64,000 nt of DNA from Amblyornis subalaris (Eukaryota > Chordata > Aves > Passeriformes > Ptilonorhynchidae), in the NCBI GenBank assembly GCA_018881555.1, contig JACAXG010000009.1, positions 14,655,326 through 14,719,325 on the forward strand, in the 5' to 3' direction. The position numbers and the translations under genes were made by a program. Below, piece after piece: positions 51,461 through 64,000 of the stretch. The notes below the pieces were generated by a model, which saw nothing but the letters and a program-made list of their open reading frames with translations, had not been told where the DNA came from and did not search any database. The number at the start of each line of letters is the position of its first letter. Within the stretch, counting starts at the first letter, position 1.

Positions 51461-54400
51461 AACAGGGGACTTGAGAGAATAGGGGAAAAATTGAAGACAG
51501 TTTTTTTTAAAGGCTGAGGACTGAGTTTTGCGGTTTCAGAAAACTGTCTGATATTATGTAAAAAACTTACTTATGACTTAGACCTGTGGCAAAAAAGTCA
51601 GACAGGAAAGCTATGGGAAAAGCCAGGAAAAAAGTCTTCTATTCCTATGAAACTGTCAGAATTTTCCAGGCAGACTGACATTTCTGGATGGAGTTCAGTA
51701 CTCTGACTCCATGGACACAATAAAGAATCCAAACTACTACATGAGCAAGCCCTCATGCAGAGTGAAGGAGGAGTCTACACAAACAGCATGCTGTGTGGCA
51801 AAGCCAAAGCAAACCAGCATAATGCCTGACACCTGGAAAAAGAGGTAGAAGAAACTGCTCTGTATTAGATCACTATAAGAACAGCACAAACACACAGAAT
51901 AGTAACTGCATGCTTTTCCAACAGGAATTTTTCAATGGTGCAGTGCTAGCATAGTGAAAAAAGATGAATGCACTATTGGCCTGACATCAAATGGAACATT
52001 ACTTACTTGAAACTGGCAGAACTATGTGAAGCCATGGTATATACAACAGTGCTAAAACCAGTTTTAATTTCGTTGAAGGAAAAGACCAAAAAGATAAAAA
52101 AATTAAATATGGAACTTAAGGTTATGACCATATCCACACCAAAGGATTATCAACACTAAATGTGCAGGCAGAGACACAGAATCACTGTCTGTACTAATAG
52201 CAAGTAGAAAGAAAAATAATGTATTGCATTAGAAAAACAACAACAACAACAAACCAAAACAAATCAAAAAAACTCCACCAAAATAAACCTCAAATCAAAC
52301 AAAACAAACCTGATGAAAAGTCTAAGAAAATCTTTCAAGGATACAGAAAACCTCCTAAGAGATCAAAATATATTTATTAAATGATCCAGTCTTCTCATGA
52401 CTCATTACAGCTTCAATTCCCTTTTCCCAGGCATAAAAAGAAATTAAGTAAACACTTACTCTCTGTAAATCACAGAATGAAGAGTCAGTAATCACCATCA
52501 TACTGTAGAAAAACAAAGACAGATATCCCTGTCCAGGTTCTACCTCTGAACTCAATTCTCAGTATCATCAGTGGCAGGACTAAGAGATACCTATTTAAAA
52601 CTTACTTTTTTTTTTCCCCAGTGGTGCAGCTTTAGGTTTCCAACAAATATTCTGAAGGGAAAAAAAAAAAGTTAATCTTTCTGAAATACAGCACTCCCTT
52701 AGAGACTTTTCATTTTCTCAGACTCTCCTTTGCATTGTGCTTAACACACAATGAGATTTTCCACTGAAACAAGCATACAACACATCACATGCACAGAAAA
52801 CATTTTTCTTGTACAGTGGATAAAGATCTTTTCACGTGAGGAAAACAACAGGACAAGATACTTTGAGGTCCTTAAAATTCTGGGGGGAGTCAGTGTACTA
52901 AGCTAATGAAAAAAAGGAAATTTTTATAGAATACAATAAAATAATCAGGTCAATTGTAATAAATTCAATGAATGACCAAAAATGTTTGTTGTAGTAAACA
53001 AAAACAGGGTTGAAGGAAAAAGGAAAATGTAGAGCCACCTGCTCCCTCATCAGTGCAAGTCATGTTGCATGAGAGTTACCAGGGAGAGCTCAAAGGCCAG
53101 GCAAACTAGGTCAGCAACAGGCTCCTTTGCTTTGTGAGATTATTCAACAAGGTACTGCGTATGTGATCAAACTGCTTTCACAGGCTTCTTTTGTTTGTAC
53201 TCACAGGGTTTTTTTCAGTGCCTTACCACCTCTCTCCTTCACAGTCCATTCATCTCTTCCCTATTGTTTCCATGTCATGCCTTTTCCCTTGCTTTTCTTA
53301 GCTATGTCCTCTTGGTAGTCGGTTTGGATGAATAGAGAAGAATGTCCAGTTCTGTTTATTGGAGGCTTTTTTGTTTGTTTTGTTTTGTTCTTGGGTTGTT
53401 TGGGTTTTTTTTTTTTTCCATAAGTGAACATAACTCCTTAATAATTTGGAAAAAAACCTTGACTCTATGTCCAGGTTATGAGTATGACCTAACAACTGAA
53501 AACATAAGGTAAACAAAAGGGATGAATTTTATTATTATTTTTATTGAGGTGCCTGGCTCCCAAGCTTACAGTTCTTAAGACATAACTGTTCCTAGCAGAA
53601 CCGTAATAAAAACCAGGTAATAATGTAATACATAACCCAGGAAATTAAAGAAATTCCATTGGGTCAGCGGATTGACTTTTCAGTTTAAACCCCGAAGGAT
53701 GCATGCATCAGTAAAGAATTGATGTTAGATAAGAGTACCATCCCCAGCTGGCAAAACAGGTGTATCACTACGTATTATGACTGATAACAGTTTGCTGATA
53801 ATTTTACCGTTTAATTCTGATTTTAGCAAGGCTCTCTCTTCAAACTACACTAAATTAAGATGAACTGGGATTGAAACCCTACAGAACAGTCTCCTGAGAT
53901 TCTCACATAATGAAATTACACCAAAAAACCTCAATCCCCTGCTCCCCACCCCTAGACAGGGCAAAAATTGTAAGTTTTAGTAACCCCAAGAAGAACAACC
54001 TTATGCTAATTCCAACCTGACTGCCACACACTCCCTCTGCAGTTTGTCAGGGTGTATTTTGACAAAATCCTGCCAACAAGGGTTCCAAAATTCTCCTGAA
54101 TTGTGAATCCTCCTTTTTGTGTTCAGAATAAACATTTGAGGTAGAAACCAGGTCAGAGGCAGCTAAATGGCCAGACTCCCACTGACTTCAAGGTAGCCAG
54201 CATCTATTCCTGTCATACAGTGATTTTTATTTTTATTTTCCTGACTACAGAAATACCAGAGGTGTTTCAGTAAAAAAGAAATTCATCTTTGGAGCAAAAC
54301 TTGGATTTTTTTTTCCTCTCTGAACACCACCTAAACTGCTGGTTATGATAAGGTGGTACAATATTATAACAGAGTCAATGTTTACTGTGTAGTATACATG

Positions 54401-57400
54401 CTATATTATGACAAAGGAAAAAGGTTTATCTCAAGAAAATAAGGATGGAAGTTTTCTCTTATCCATGATTGCTATTAAACTTCTAATGTAACTGATGCAT
54501 TAATACTTGAGGTATTTATGCTTCTTTATTTTCTCTTTATTTCTTGCCTCTTTTTTAACCTAAGACTATATATCTTTGCAGATAGATCATGTTGAAAGCT
54601 GTATATTTGTATGCTCAGCCTTTTGTATTGAATTGGTCAATATTTTGGGGGGGGGACATAGTGGTTGGGAAATATATTTATTCTAAATTAAATACCATTT
54701 TTCCTCCACTAAAAATGGAAATGTGGAAGAAGGTCGATTTTCAAATAAAAGTATCAATTTTTGTGACTCTCTGTTCTAGGCTGTCACATTTCTGCCAAAT
54801 CATTTCATACCAGCAGCATTGCAAGTGCGCGACTTGGGCTTCAGCATTTTGAGCACTTTCAGGTTGACCCTTATTTTTCTGTCCAAGTACTTCTTGCCCT
54901 GTACAAAAATGCCATATGTCCTTTAACACAATGAATATAATATCCCATTGTGCCATCTGGGCTTTATTCAGGATAGCTGGTCCATGTGACCTGTTTTTGC
55001 CTAAGATCCATTCCTTAGTATCACCGCCTGCAGATGTTTTCCCTAGGTTTTTCTCTCCTAGTTCCTGTTTTCATTGACCTCTAAAATCCCCTGAGTTTTT
55101 AATTTTATTTTATTTTGGTTTGGTTTAGCTTTCGTTACATGCAAACCATACGGGACACATTCTGAGGAAAGTAAACAGCATTGCTCCAAGGCTAATAACT
55201 TAGTTCTTTAAGTATTGCATATAATAGAGTTATTGTGAAGTGGGAAAGGAATCCAGGGCTATGGCTTGCCAGGTGCTATACTGGTGTGTTATCCTCATCA
55301 TTTGTTGTTGCTTTGGGAGACAGTAAAACTTCTCTTGCAAACTCTAGTGTGTGGGTTTATTTTTCCTTCTTTACAGCTGCACAACAATGTGGAAAAATAA
55401 TGCAGGTTTAAAATACCGGGAGCAGCGCTTATAGAGATGGATCTAAGTAGGAAATTATATTCTGGTGCAAAAAAAGTTGTAAACTCTGACTTGTGGTACC
55501 TTCCCATCTTATACCACCAAACACTTGTTCCCACTGTGAAATTAGTATTCTTAAACATACCTTTAATAGACACCATAATTTCCAAGTGAGAGACTCCTTG
55601 AGTGTTTCAATAAAACAACAGTTCTGTGTGTTTCCCCAAGATAACATTAATATATTCAGGAGAAAGCCATTGGCAAAGCAGGACAGATTAATCCTAGGTA
55701 CCTAGATAACTTCTGGGTTTGGTCAGGGGTATCAGTTCTGCTCTCAAGAGATATAACCATCAATTACTCAGAGAATATTTACAGTGCCTAGCTGAATGTA
55801 TACCTACCTATTTCCATCAAGAAATATTTCACACCAAATCATCAGTTGTGATAAATGTAGCCCAAAGATTTTTATCTAAAAGGTAACAAAGTTAAAAGAA
55901 ATCAGAGAAAAAACAGAAAAAGGTAAGGCAGACTTTTAGCTGAAATAAATGACTAAGCAGTACAAAGCAGGATGCAGGATAAAAATTTCAAGTGCTCATA
56001 AGGTGAGTCCAAACTCATTGAATGTTGACTTAGAGATCTATGGAAAATAAATCCACGGTGAAATTAATAAAAATAAAGAACAATGTAATTAGCAGTAGCA
56101 CATTCAATTATTGAAAGTAAAACAATGTAAGAGACTAATCTGCATAATTCCAACTGTACCCCTTTAAAATAACTGAATTGTTTGCCATGTCCTATTACTG
56201 TACAGGTAGCTGTATTTTACTACAGGCAAAATCTACATCTGTATCACAATTCTGGCAATCATGAATCAGGAAACCACACCCAATGAGTACCCATGTGTTC
56301 TCATGTCAATTTTCATAGTACAGGCCCAAATAAAAGAGAGTTGCGGCCATGGCTTCCACTGACTAATATATTTATTTTGGGAGAGGCTGATTGTTAGGGA
56401 ATCACTCTGCTGAACTGTGAGTGACCTCTTCTACCTCTTGCATATGAGTTATTTCTAGCTAGCATACAAAATTAAAACCAGATATGTTCAGCTTTACATG
56501 CACTCAATGAAATCATGTACGGTACACGCTGCTTGCTTTGCTCAGGATGATCTGCAAGAGGAGTCTTAGAGGAAAACCACACATCAATCACCATTTTAAA
56601 CTATCTTCTCACTTCTCTTTCAATTTCCATGATGGAGAGGTGCTGTCACAGAGGCTGATAGCCTTGTCATTGTTTTAGTACTTAACTGATTGTGGAATGA
56701 GTCAAATGCTACATTTTCCTCCAAGAAACAGACTAAAGTGTAATTCTGAAAACACTGAAAGTATATTGAAATGCTCTGAATGTTAATTATAGTATATACG
56801 ACAACTTCTGTTTCTGAAATTTGCATAATGGAGGTAGTGAAAAAGATGCTTTATAGCTATTCTGTTGTAATAAATATAAGTAGATATCATATCTATATTT
56901 ATATGGCCCATTTTTACCTAAGTCTCTGCACAAACATGCCACACTGTAAATCTCATAAGGACATATCAGACAGATGGAATGATAAGAGTCATTCAAGTAT
57001 CTATTACATCTGAAATACTTTCCATTACTATGTTATGTTCTGAAAATAATGGGACCTTCTTCTCCCTTTTTGTGCCATGGTTGATTAATCAATAAGAGAC
57101 TTAGAAGTAATGTAAAATTTCAGAGGCATGTGGAGAACACCTATTACAGCTAACAGAGTTTTCATGGAGGCCTTTCTCCCCTGGCTGTATAGAGAGCTAG
57201 TTGGCTTAGAGTTACCCTGAGTCTAGATACCACAGTTGTGAGAGCTGGATTAGGCACCTACATGGAAGGCAAAGTGAGTATGGTCCAGGATTCCTAACTG
57301 CAAGACTTAGAGCATGATGCTTCAGATATTGTTCCCCTTCCATACAAAGGTTTGCTTACCAAAAAGATAGCTTATATCTCTGCTGTTATCTCTGTTATCA

Positions 57401-57936
57401 GGCAGAAATCTAGTAAGTGCAATCTTATAAGACTAACAGGAACGAGGTGATGTTCTGCATATTTGTATTAAGCTGGGCTGTGCCTTCAGTCTGTTGAGTC
57501 ATAGAATTGCCCGTTCAGGAGAAACTGGTTAGAATGATTGTGTGATGATGGGTAAGGTGTAACAGCATCCTCAGAATAAACAAAATCAGAAAAAAAATAC
57601 CCAAACAAGTAAAAATTATATTCATTTTTTGTGACTATCTTGTTCTTCACAGCTTTCAAATGGAACGATTGTACTTATTCTTGAACATAAATTAAGGATG
57701 CTAACAGAAGCTGCATTGCAGTCTCAGTAATGAAATAACACTTGTATTTGTTCTATAGGATTTTCACTGTTTCAGAAGTTTATAATCTATTTTTTTAGTA
57801 CTGCATTGCATTTTCTTCAGCTCACCAAATTTGCCATCAGAAGACATAAAAAGGCACAAGAAAATAATAATAATTTTTAAATGTTTCACTACTACCCTTG
57901 TGATCATCTGAGATCTCCTTCATTATTACTCCACAG

Positions 57937-58150
57937 GCATTGATCCTTGTCAACAACAAAATCAGCAAAATAAGCCCATTAGCATTTGCTCCTCTGAAGA
58001 AACTGGAAAGGCTTTACCTGTCCAAGAACAACCTGAAGGAACTCCCGGAAAACATGCCGAAGTCTCTTCAGGAGATACGGGCTCATGAGAATGAGATCTC
58101 CAAGTTGAGGAAAGCTGTCTTTAATGGACTGAATCAAGTGATTGTCTTAG
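57937..58150 (+). CDS. DCN: Decorin coding exon 4: leucine-rich repeats
   Basis: 214 nt encoding residues 108-178 plus the first base of codon 179. It opens with [17 protein letters not shown] and includes [19 protein letters not shown] and the [19 protein letters not shown] segment. These are successive 21-26-residue leucine-rich repeats with conserved Asn at N114, N138 and N159. The flanks are CTCCACAG and GTATGA, and the length matches the human exon as I recall it. No frameshift or stop is seen. Confidence 0.97.
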
Positions 58151-58357
58151 GTATGAGCATGAGAAATTATAACAAAACCAACTCTGTGTTTTTTCAAGAT
58201 GTTGTTTTTAGTTTGATCAGTGATTATATGTAGAAAGCCAAGAAATGCTGAAATAAATTTTAATAATAAACCTCCAATAAACTTCTAAATTAGCTTTGAC
58301 CTGAAGAATATTGGTACCTCCACTGCAGCACAGCTCACAACCATGTTTTGTTGACAG
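58151..58357 (+). other. DCN: DCN intron 4, short
   Basis: This intron is only 207 bp, far shorter than its neighbours, from GTATGA to TTGACAG. It contains no repeat. Confidence 0.9.
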
Positions 58358-58471
58358 AACTAGGNACCAATCCAATCAAGAGTTCAGGAATTGAAAATGG
58401 AGCATTTCAGGGGATGAAGAGGCTCTCCTACATCCGTATTGCAGACACCAACATTACTAGCATCCCAAAAG
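58358..58471 (+). CDS. DCN: Decorin coding exon 5: collagen-binding repeat and N-glycan site
   Basis: 114 nt completing Glu179 and encoding residues 180-216 plus one base. It includes [19 protein letters not shown] and the [11 protein letters not shown] segment (residues 202-212), a repeat reported to contribute to collagen binding in mammalian decorin and intact here. N210-I-T is an N-glycosylation sequon at the position used in mammals. Base 58,365 is undetermined (N) but falls in the third position of Gly181 (GGN), so the protein is unaffected. The flanks are TTGACAG and GTGAGA. Confidence 0.97.
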
Positions 58472-59677
58472 GTGAGAAATTCAGTTAATATTTCAGAGAT
58501 TTGCACAGGTATAATATAGTGACTTCTGGTCAGTTGGGAAAAAAAATATTATGGAAGTTTTTGAGTTAGTCTTTAGAGCATCTATTACTTGACTACATTT
58601 TTTGATCACATGACTTTTATTAGTTTGGAAAATTTTGGCTTTCCGTTATGAGAAGCTCCATGAGACGTGCACTGTAAAAAGTCATTTTATGTTATTTTGC
58701 TTTTCTTGTCTCATAGCTGAAATACAAAGTAGAAGAATGTTTTCAACCTCCAACCCTGGTTATTGAGCCTGATCAACATTACACACATGTAAACTCATGT
58801 AGAATTAACTGAAGTTCTACAAACATAAAATCAACCCTCCACAAGTCTGTGGGTTTGAAGTCAAAAATACTGTCCCTAAACAAAATAGAAACCTTTGCTA
58901 TTTTCAGGAGTACTTAATTGCAAAGTTCTACAAAATAAGAACAACTTCATTGTAATTTATTAAAAACAAAACAAACAAACGAGAATGGTTCCAATCCAGA
59001 GGAAATTGTATTCAATTTATTCATACTTCAGCCAACAGATTGTTTTGAAATAGCTGAAAACATTTTGAAAGTTAATACTGGTTGTTATTTTTTTCTTCCC
59101 ACATTTCCTGTTTTGGATGTTCCTTTGAGGGACCTCAGATAGGTAAAATATGTTTCCTCCTTTTTTTTTTTTTCCTGATAAACAGAATTTGTAAACTAGT
59201 TTGTGCTCTAGCTAAAATAACATTAAAATTATTTTACCTCATCCTTACAATTGCATTTTCTACTGCTGTTACTTGTTAAATATCTAGGTGCCAAATGTTT
59301 GTATATTTATGTATGTGGATAGTCTGGATAAAATGAAAGTTCTTTCTCTTACAAGATTATATATTCCCCATTTACATAATCACGAAGGCTAGAAGTGATA
59401 TCTGAAAAGAATTTAATTTAGGTATTTTTCAAGAGTTAACTGTTCTATAATGACTCTAGCAAGCTTGGTCTTATCTCATGCTAAATAAATTGTTACTAGC
59501 TGTTTTCAGTTTTCCTGATTGTGCAAGTTCTTTGTTTCATTTAGTGAATTGTTCTTGGGCATGTTTAGAAAAATTGTTGTGTCAACTGTAAAAGAGTCTT
59601 GGTATAATACAAATCTCTTTTAAAATGATAATAATCCAGTATAATCAAAAGTATTTTGATGGTGTTCTCTCTTTCAG
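58472..59677 (+). other. DCN: DCN intron 5
   Basis: This 1.21-kb AT-rich intron runs from GTGAGA to a CTCTCTTTCAG acceptor. I see no repeat family or further exon. Confidence 0.9.
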
Positions 59678-59771
59678 GCCTTCCTCCATCCCTTACTGAA
59701 CTTCACCTTGATGGCAACAAAATCAGCAAAATTGATGCTGAAGGTCTCTCTGGACTCACCAACTTGGCAAA
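59678..59771 (+). CDS. DCN: Decorin coding exon 6: leucine-rich repeat
   Basis: 94 nt completing Gly217 and encoding residues 218-247 plus two bases (AA) of codon 248, expected to be Lys. It includes [20 protein letters not shown] and then [10 protein letters not shown], a full leucine-rich repeat with Asn230 at the conserved position. The flanks are TTTCAG and GTAAGA. This is the last coding exon in the window; the reading frame leaves in phase 2. Confidence 0.96.
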
Positions 59772-61979
59772 GTAAGAACTAATTTCTTCTTTTCACATAA
59801 AATATTAGTTGAAATTGCAATCACCACAGGCACAACTAGAAAATATCAGTCTGGGCTTCACGACTGTTAGAATCATCGAAACAGTCATAACTTAGCAGGA
59901 AAGGCTTCTAAGGATTTGTGTACTGATTGATGAGAACAAACACTTCTTTTATTTTCCTGACAACCTTTTCATCTGTTTTGAATTGAGAGTGATGTATGCC
60001 CAGGACAACTGTTTATTTGATTTATTAAAAAAAAAAAAGGAGAACAATTAGATTTTTTAAATTATGTCATGCTTCTTTCATCATATGTCCATCTTTGGTT
60101 TATGCAGTTTTCTTGGAACACAGTATCATTCATGCAATTTGCCTGGAAACTGAGGAAAAAAGCACATGGGAACCAAAACTTCATTCAAGAGTGGTTTCTT
60201 TGTTTCTCAAAAAATGCAAGTCTGCAATGAGTCCAGGAATGTGATAAAAAAAAATAAATTGGAAAATTTAAATGAAAAAATGTCACTGTCAGAGTGATTT
60301 TACTCTGGTAATCTATGAATATGTTGTTAAAAGTTTCTCTAACTGAAGGAAAATGTGAAGAGAATTCCCAAAAAGTAGTTGTACAGAATTATTTGGGATT
60401 TCATTCACATAAAAAAATGTAGTATAGTAAAATGGGCATTTACTACGAGTTATTTTAATAATTTAATACTTTAAAACTTTACTATGAAAATAATTTAATT
60501 GAGTAAAACCACTGTTATTCAGATTATTAATGAGATTACTGGATCTAATTAATGGATTTTCATCTTAATCATTCTGCTTGCCATAATGAGGGCAGGAAAC
60601 AGAAATCAGAGAAAGATTACTGAGTAACAGGAGTTAAGTTTACCACTATTTATAGTGGCTCGGACAGCAATTTAATGCAATGAAGTATATAGTAACTTAA
60701 CACATATTTTGGATCAGGAAATTCCAACAGATAAAGCTTAGGAGAGCTTTCTAGAGCTTATAAATGAAGACATTCCGTCTTATGTTTTATGTTCATATTT
60801 GATCACAGACTCAAAAAAAAGTCTGTTCTGAATTTTAATGGAAAAATAAAAATACTATAATTATGGGTTAGGGAACTATAAAGCAGTTATTGTTTATAAC
60901 AGAGGCTTAGTATAAAATGTAGAATCCTTCAGAGAAATGATAAAGAAAACCTTTAAAACCAAAAAAAGATGATAACTACTCAGGTAGAGAGCAATTTACA
61001 TTACTGGAAGTGGGGGTTATGAGGTGTGTGAGTTGTGCTGCAGATGACACAGCATTTCTGCCTTTCCACATTCACACTTGGAAAACACTACAGGTGGCAT
61101 CACATGGACAACATTGTTGAAAGTCTGCCGTAGGCCATAAAGTTTTACACAGTGAGTGCCAATGGACTCCTAAAAATACCTAACCTTGGGCTGCATCTCT
61201 TGTGGCTGTGCTGTAGGGAGAAACAAGATATTCTGTTGATCATGATGTGGAAATGTGGAGTTGCTCAGAGCAGGCACCAAGTCTTAAACCACTCTCTGCC
61301 CTGTGCTGGCACAGGTAACCTAAGCATAGTCAGACATCCTCTTTTGCCAAGGTGAGAGGCAAGGCAGAACACAGATTGGTGAACAAGGAGCACATTGGAC
61401 AAAACAGAGCAGACAGGTGAGGAAAAGAGGGAACTATGAAAGAGCTCCAGGAGAGCATATGGGATAAATCTAAGGGGTAGCATGCTGCTTAAGCTACAAA
61501 GCCCAGCTTTTATTTACACATCTAAGTCTTCAGAGACATTAGGACAGGGTCAAACAACCTTGTTCATGCCAACTCAAGCTCAACAGTCTAATAGCTGTCT
61601 CAAAGCATGGTTAAACTTTGAGAAACAGGTAATTTTTCTGACTGTGTTAAGGTACTTTAAACTGTAATGTGTTTCACTCAAGACCTTGGTGTAGGTCTAC
61701 TGCTGATTCTCTTTCGAGTTCTTGAATTCTAGTAGATGTACAATATTTGTCCTTTTTGTTTATTTGTTTTCCTTGTAAAATTACTCTTCAGTCTTTCAAA
61801 AGCCTTCATAGAAAGCTTCAGTGAAAAAACAATAATCTTATCAATGTAAACGCAACAAAGACTTTGCTGATCACATGCAGGAATGAATTCCAAGAGAATA
61901 TTCACATTACATATCTTATATTAGTAATGTCTATATTCTACTAAAGCTTACTGAAGTGGTATAGCTCCATACAGTGGAA

Positions 61980-62216
61980 GTTGCACCAAACAAAGGGAGG
62001 TTTAGATTAGATATTAGGAAAAATTTCTTCACTAAAATAGTAGTCAGGCACTGCAACAGGCTGCCCAGGGAAGTGGTGGAATCATCATCCCTGGAAGTGT
62101 TCAAAAGGCATGTGAATGTGGTACCTGGGGAAATGGTTTAGTGGTGAACATGGTGGTGCTGCATTAGTGTTTGGACTCAGTGATCTTAGAGGTCTTTTCT
62201 AATCTTAATGAGTCTA
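61980..62216 (+). mobile_element. CR1 LINE 3' fragment in DCN intron 6
   Basis: Contains AGGCTGCCCAGGGAAGTGG, ATCATCCCTGGAAGTGTTCA and TTGGACTCAGTGATCTTAGA, all CR1 3' UTR blocks, and ends in a worn terminal repeat (AATCTTAATGAGTCTAAG). A diverged, 5'-truncated copy. Confidence 0.8.
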
Positions 62217-62258
62217 AGCCCATAATAATTATGATGTTGAGCATAATGAGGTTTCTTT

Positions 62259-62275
62259 AAAAAAAAAAAAAAAAA
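62259..62275 (+). repeat. A homopolymer, 17 bases
   Basis: A run of 17 A about 40 bases after the CR1 fragment in DCN intron 6. CR1 does not end in poly(A), so the two are probably unrelated. Confidence 0.85.
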
Positions 62276-64000
62276 GTGGAAATGGTCCAGCAAGGGATGT
62301 TGGAGGAAAAAGTTGAAAAAGTATTTGAGTATTTTTTCAGTTCTTAGACATGTTTCTGAAGATGCTCTTCAATGATTTAGAACACCGGGACTAGTTCAAC
62401 TAAAACACTGGAAAAATGTTACTTATTCAGTAATATAAAAGGAAGTAATATATCAAGTTTTGAAGCAAGAGTGATTTTTCAAATTCTTCCTCTTTTTTCC
62501 TATGGGAATGGTGATGAAGCCCATATTCTTTCCAAACACTCTTAATCACCCTCTATTTTGCACACTAATATTGACTTACTCCATCTGTAAACATAGCCCC
62601 AAGTGACTAAGAGTTTTTTTGTAAGACATTTAGAGGAGATGTAATTACATATAATTTCACTGGCATTTAGGACCACTTCTCTACAGACTCCTATACTTGC
62701 AGTCTTTCCTTAAAAGACTGTGCAAAGGGATTACTTTTTCTTCAACAGGCCGATATGAAAGTCAGAACTGTTTTTTTTCATACTGGTCTCCCAGGTGTGA
62801 CACATCTGCTTGACAACCTGCACATGTAGTGAGCACATATTTAGATATGTGTCAAACAACAATTTATAGCCCTCTGCCAAAATGTGGGGGTTTTTTTCCC
62901 AATCCTTTTGACGACATTCATTATGAGTACCCATCATTGAAGCACTTTGCAAGCATTCTGTAGAACTTCAGACTGAATTGCCCTGTAGGATCCCATCCCA
63001 CAAACTTTCCTAAATCTTGGTATATTCTACTCAAGAGCAAGTTCATTCTAATAATTTTTTAATGAAAATTCTTCATTACCAAATTCTTGCAAGGAGATTG
63101 AATTCATTGACTGTGAATTCATTTCTGAGTGAAATAAATTCCTATTGATATCAGTGGGAGATCTCATTAAACTCTCCTTTGTCATTTAATAGTTTGAAAA
63201 CATTGCAATGTTTAAATGAGTACGACAAGACTATTTGCATTATATGTAATACTAGTTTATGTTTAGGAAACCTCTCTGCCATAAAGATCAAACAAAAATT
63301 TTCAGTTCTGTGATTTTATTATAGCTTCAGATCCTGACTTCTGAAATGGCATAAGCTGCAAAGAATTACAGGTTATTACATAACTGTGACAAAGGCATTC
63401 TTTAAAATTATTCATCCATAGCAAACTATTTTAGCACAAGGTTTCTTATCATCTATATTAATTTCTTTTATTGATTAAGCTATTAGTAAATCTCAGAGCA
63501 TTTTCCCCCTCAATATTAAAAACAAGGATTGCTTAAAGAAAAAAATAGAGCAAAGTAGATGAGCTAGGTTTAGTCTTTACAGAAATAATTTTCTCAAGTT
63601 ACAATACTCCTCGTGATGACAACTCNTGAAGTATTGTCACTGAATTCCTTCCTGAAACACAGAGCATTGTAACTTTGAGAGTCTTTTGAAAAATATCTGT
63701 AGTTTGGTAATTGCAAACCAAAATAGTATTAGCACAGAAATGCACAGATAGAACCAGATTGCTCAAATTGTACATGGATGTATAAAGCAGAAAAGATGAT
63801 TTTGTGATGAAAACTCTGGATTGTTAGGAGAAATCAGGAGAAATGTGTAAGTCTCACTTCTATGTCCTGCTAAAGAGATCCTTAAGTATGACTGAGCTCC
63901 TGTTTCCAGTATGTAACACAGCTCTAACTGCTTAAGTATCTTAGAAGGATGTGGTGAAGTTTTAAGCTTAACAGTTCGGGTAACATGGGTTATGTCGTTT

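Larger units (their letters stand above)
48194..57936 (+). other. DCN: DCN intron 3
   Basis: This 9.74-kb intron runs from GTGAGT to CTCCACAG. It holds a 25-bp perfect tandem duplication (49,031-49,080), a 149-bp CTCTT repeat (49,160-49,308), a short CR1 3' tip (50,321-50,365), T runs at 50,108-50,122 and 51,441-51,460, and an A/C-rich stretch at about 52,226-52,330. No additional exon is visible. Confidence 0.85.
27415..64000 (+). other. DCN: DCN gene model, decorin (spliced, 3' end beyond window)
   Basis: This is the overall model of decorin, a class I small leucine-rich proteoglycan secreted into the extracellular matrix, where it binds fibrillar collagen and growth factors such as TGF-beta. 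Five coding exons of 208 (coding part), 113, 214, 114 and 94 nt join in one frame, with GT donors and AG acceptors at every junction. The last four lengths match the human exon lengths that I recall. The joined frame gives 247 residues plus two bases of codon 248: signal peptide 1-17, propeptide 18-31, glycosaminoglycan site near Ser35, cysteine cluster C53-x3-C57-x-C59-x6-C66, then leucine-rich repeats. Decorin is about 357-360 residues, so roughly 110 residues, including two further expected N-glycosylation sites and the ear repeat, lie to the right. The lumican and keratocan genes are expected downstream in vertebrates but are not reached. Identification is very secure; only the transcription start is approximate. 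Confidence 0.97.
59772..64000 (+). other. DCN: DCN intron 6, incomplete
   Basis: At least 4.2 kb from GTAAGA to the window edge. I found no further decorin exon before base 64,000. It contains a CR1 3' fragment (61,980-62,216) followed shortly by a 17-base A run, and one undetermined base at 63,626. Confidence 0.8.

Noticed and set aside
59772..64000. Search for decorin exons 7 and 8
   Set aside because: No segment in this stretch encodes the expected continuation of the leucine-rich repeats (starting LGLSFN-like) with splice sites, so the exons must lie beyond the window.
1..64000. CRISPR arrays, rRNA, tRNA or prokaryotic operons
   Set aside because: No regularly spaced repeats, no cloverleaf with A and B box motifs, and no rRNA blocks were recognised; the window is vertebrate nuclear DNA.

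Overview
The window is vertebrate DNA, and almost certainly from a bird. It is AT-rich and gene-poor, its interspersed repeats are chicken-repeat-1 (CR1) LINE fragments with the ATTCTATG 3' terminal repeat, and its one protein gene is decorin (DCN), a secreted small leucine-rich proteoglycan. The species cannot be determined from the sequence alone.

Layout. Bases 1 to about 27,400 are intergenic DNA upstream of DCN. They hold four CR1 copies (one split by an insertion), two solo LTRs of one endogenous-retrovirus-like family, microsatellites and otherwise featureless sequence. From about 27,400 to the right edge the window holds the 5' two thirds of DCN on the + strand. There is a noncoding leader exon (about 27,415-27,797), exon 2 with the start codon at 31,684, and exons 3 (48,081-48,193), 4 (57,937-58,150), 5 (58,358-58,471) and 6 (59,678-59,771). 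The splice phases join into one open frame of 247 codons plus two bases. The last exons, encoding the C-terminal leucine-rich repeats and the ear repeat, lie beyond base 64,000. Introns 2 (16.2 kb) and 3 (9.7 kb) carry CR1 tails, a 149-bp CTCTT pentamer repeat and small tandem duplications.

The part most worth a second look is the DCN leader. Its exon is far more similar to the human DCN leader, as I remember it, than a neutral UTR should be. It also carries a run of short upstream open reading frames: a 4-codon frame, a 29-codon frame whose C-terminal half is nearly the same peptide in human, a 16-codon frame overlapping its stop codon in a TAATG junction, a Met-Glu-stop frame, and a Met-Asn-stop frame whose stop lies three bases before the decorin start. 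This suggests that decorin translation is gated by a conserved array of upstream frames. The second notable point is the glycosaminoglycan attachment site. It reads Gly-Ser-Ala-Asp instead of the mammalian Ser-Gly form and resembles the chondroitin sulfate site of type IX collagen.

Functionally the window describes a single gene. Its product is secreted, carries one chondroitin/dermatan sulfate chain and binds collagen fibrils through its leucine-rich repeat concave face. No other protein gene, tRNA, rRNA or CRISPR array was seen.
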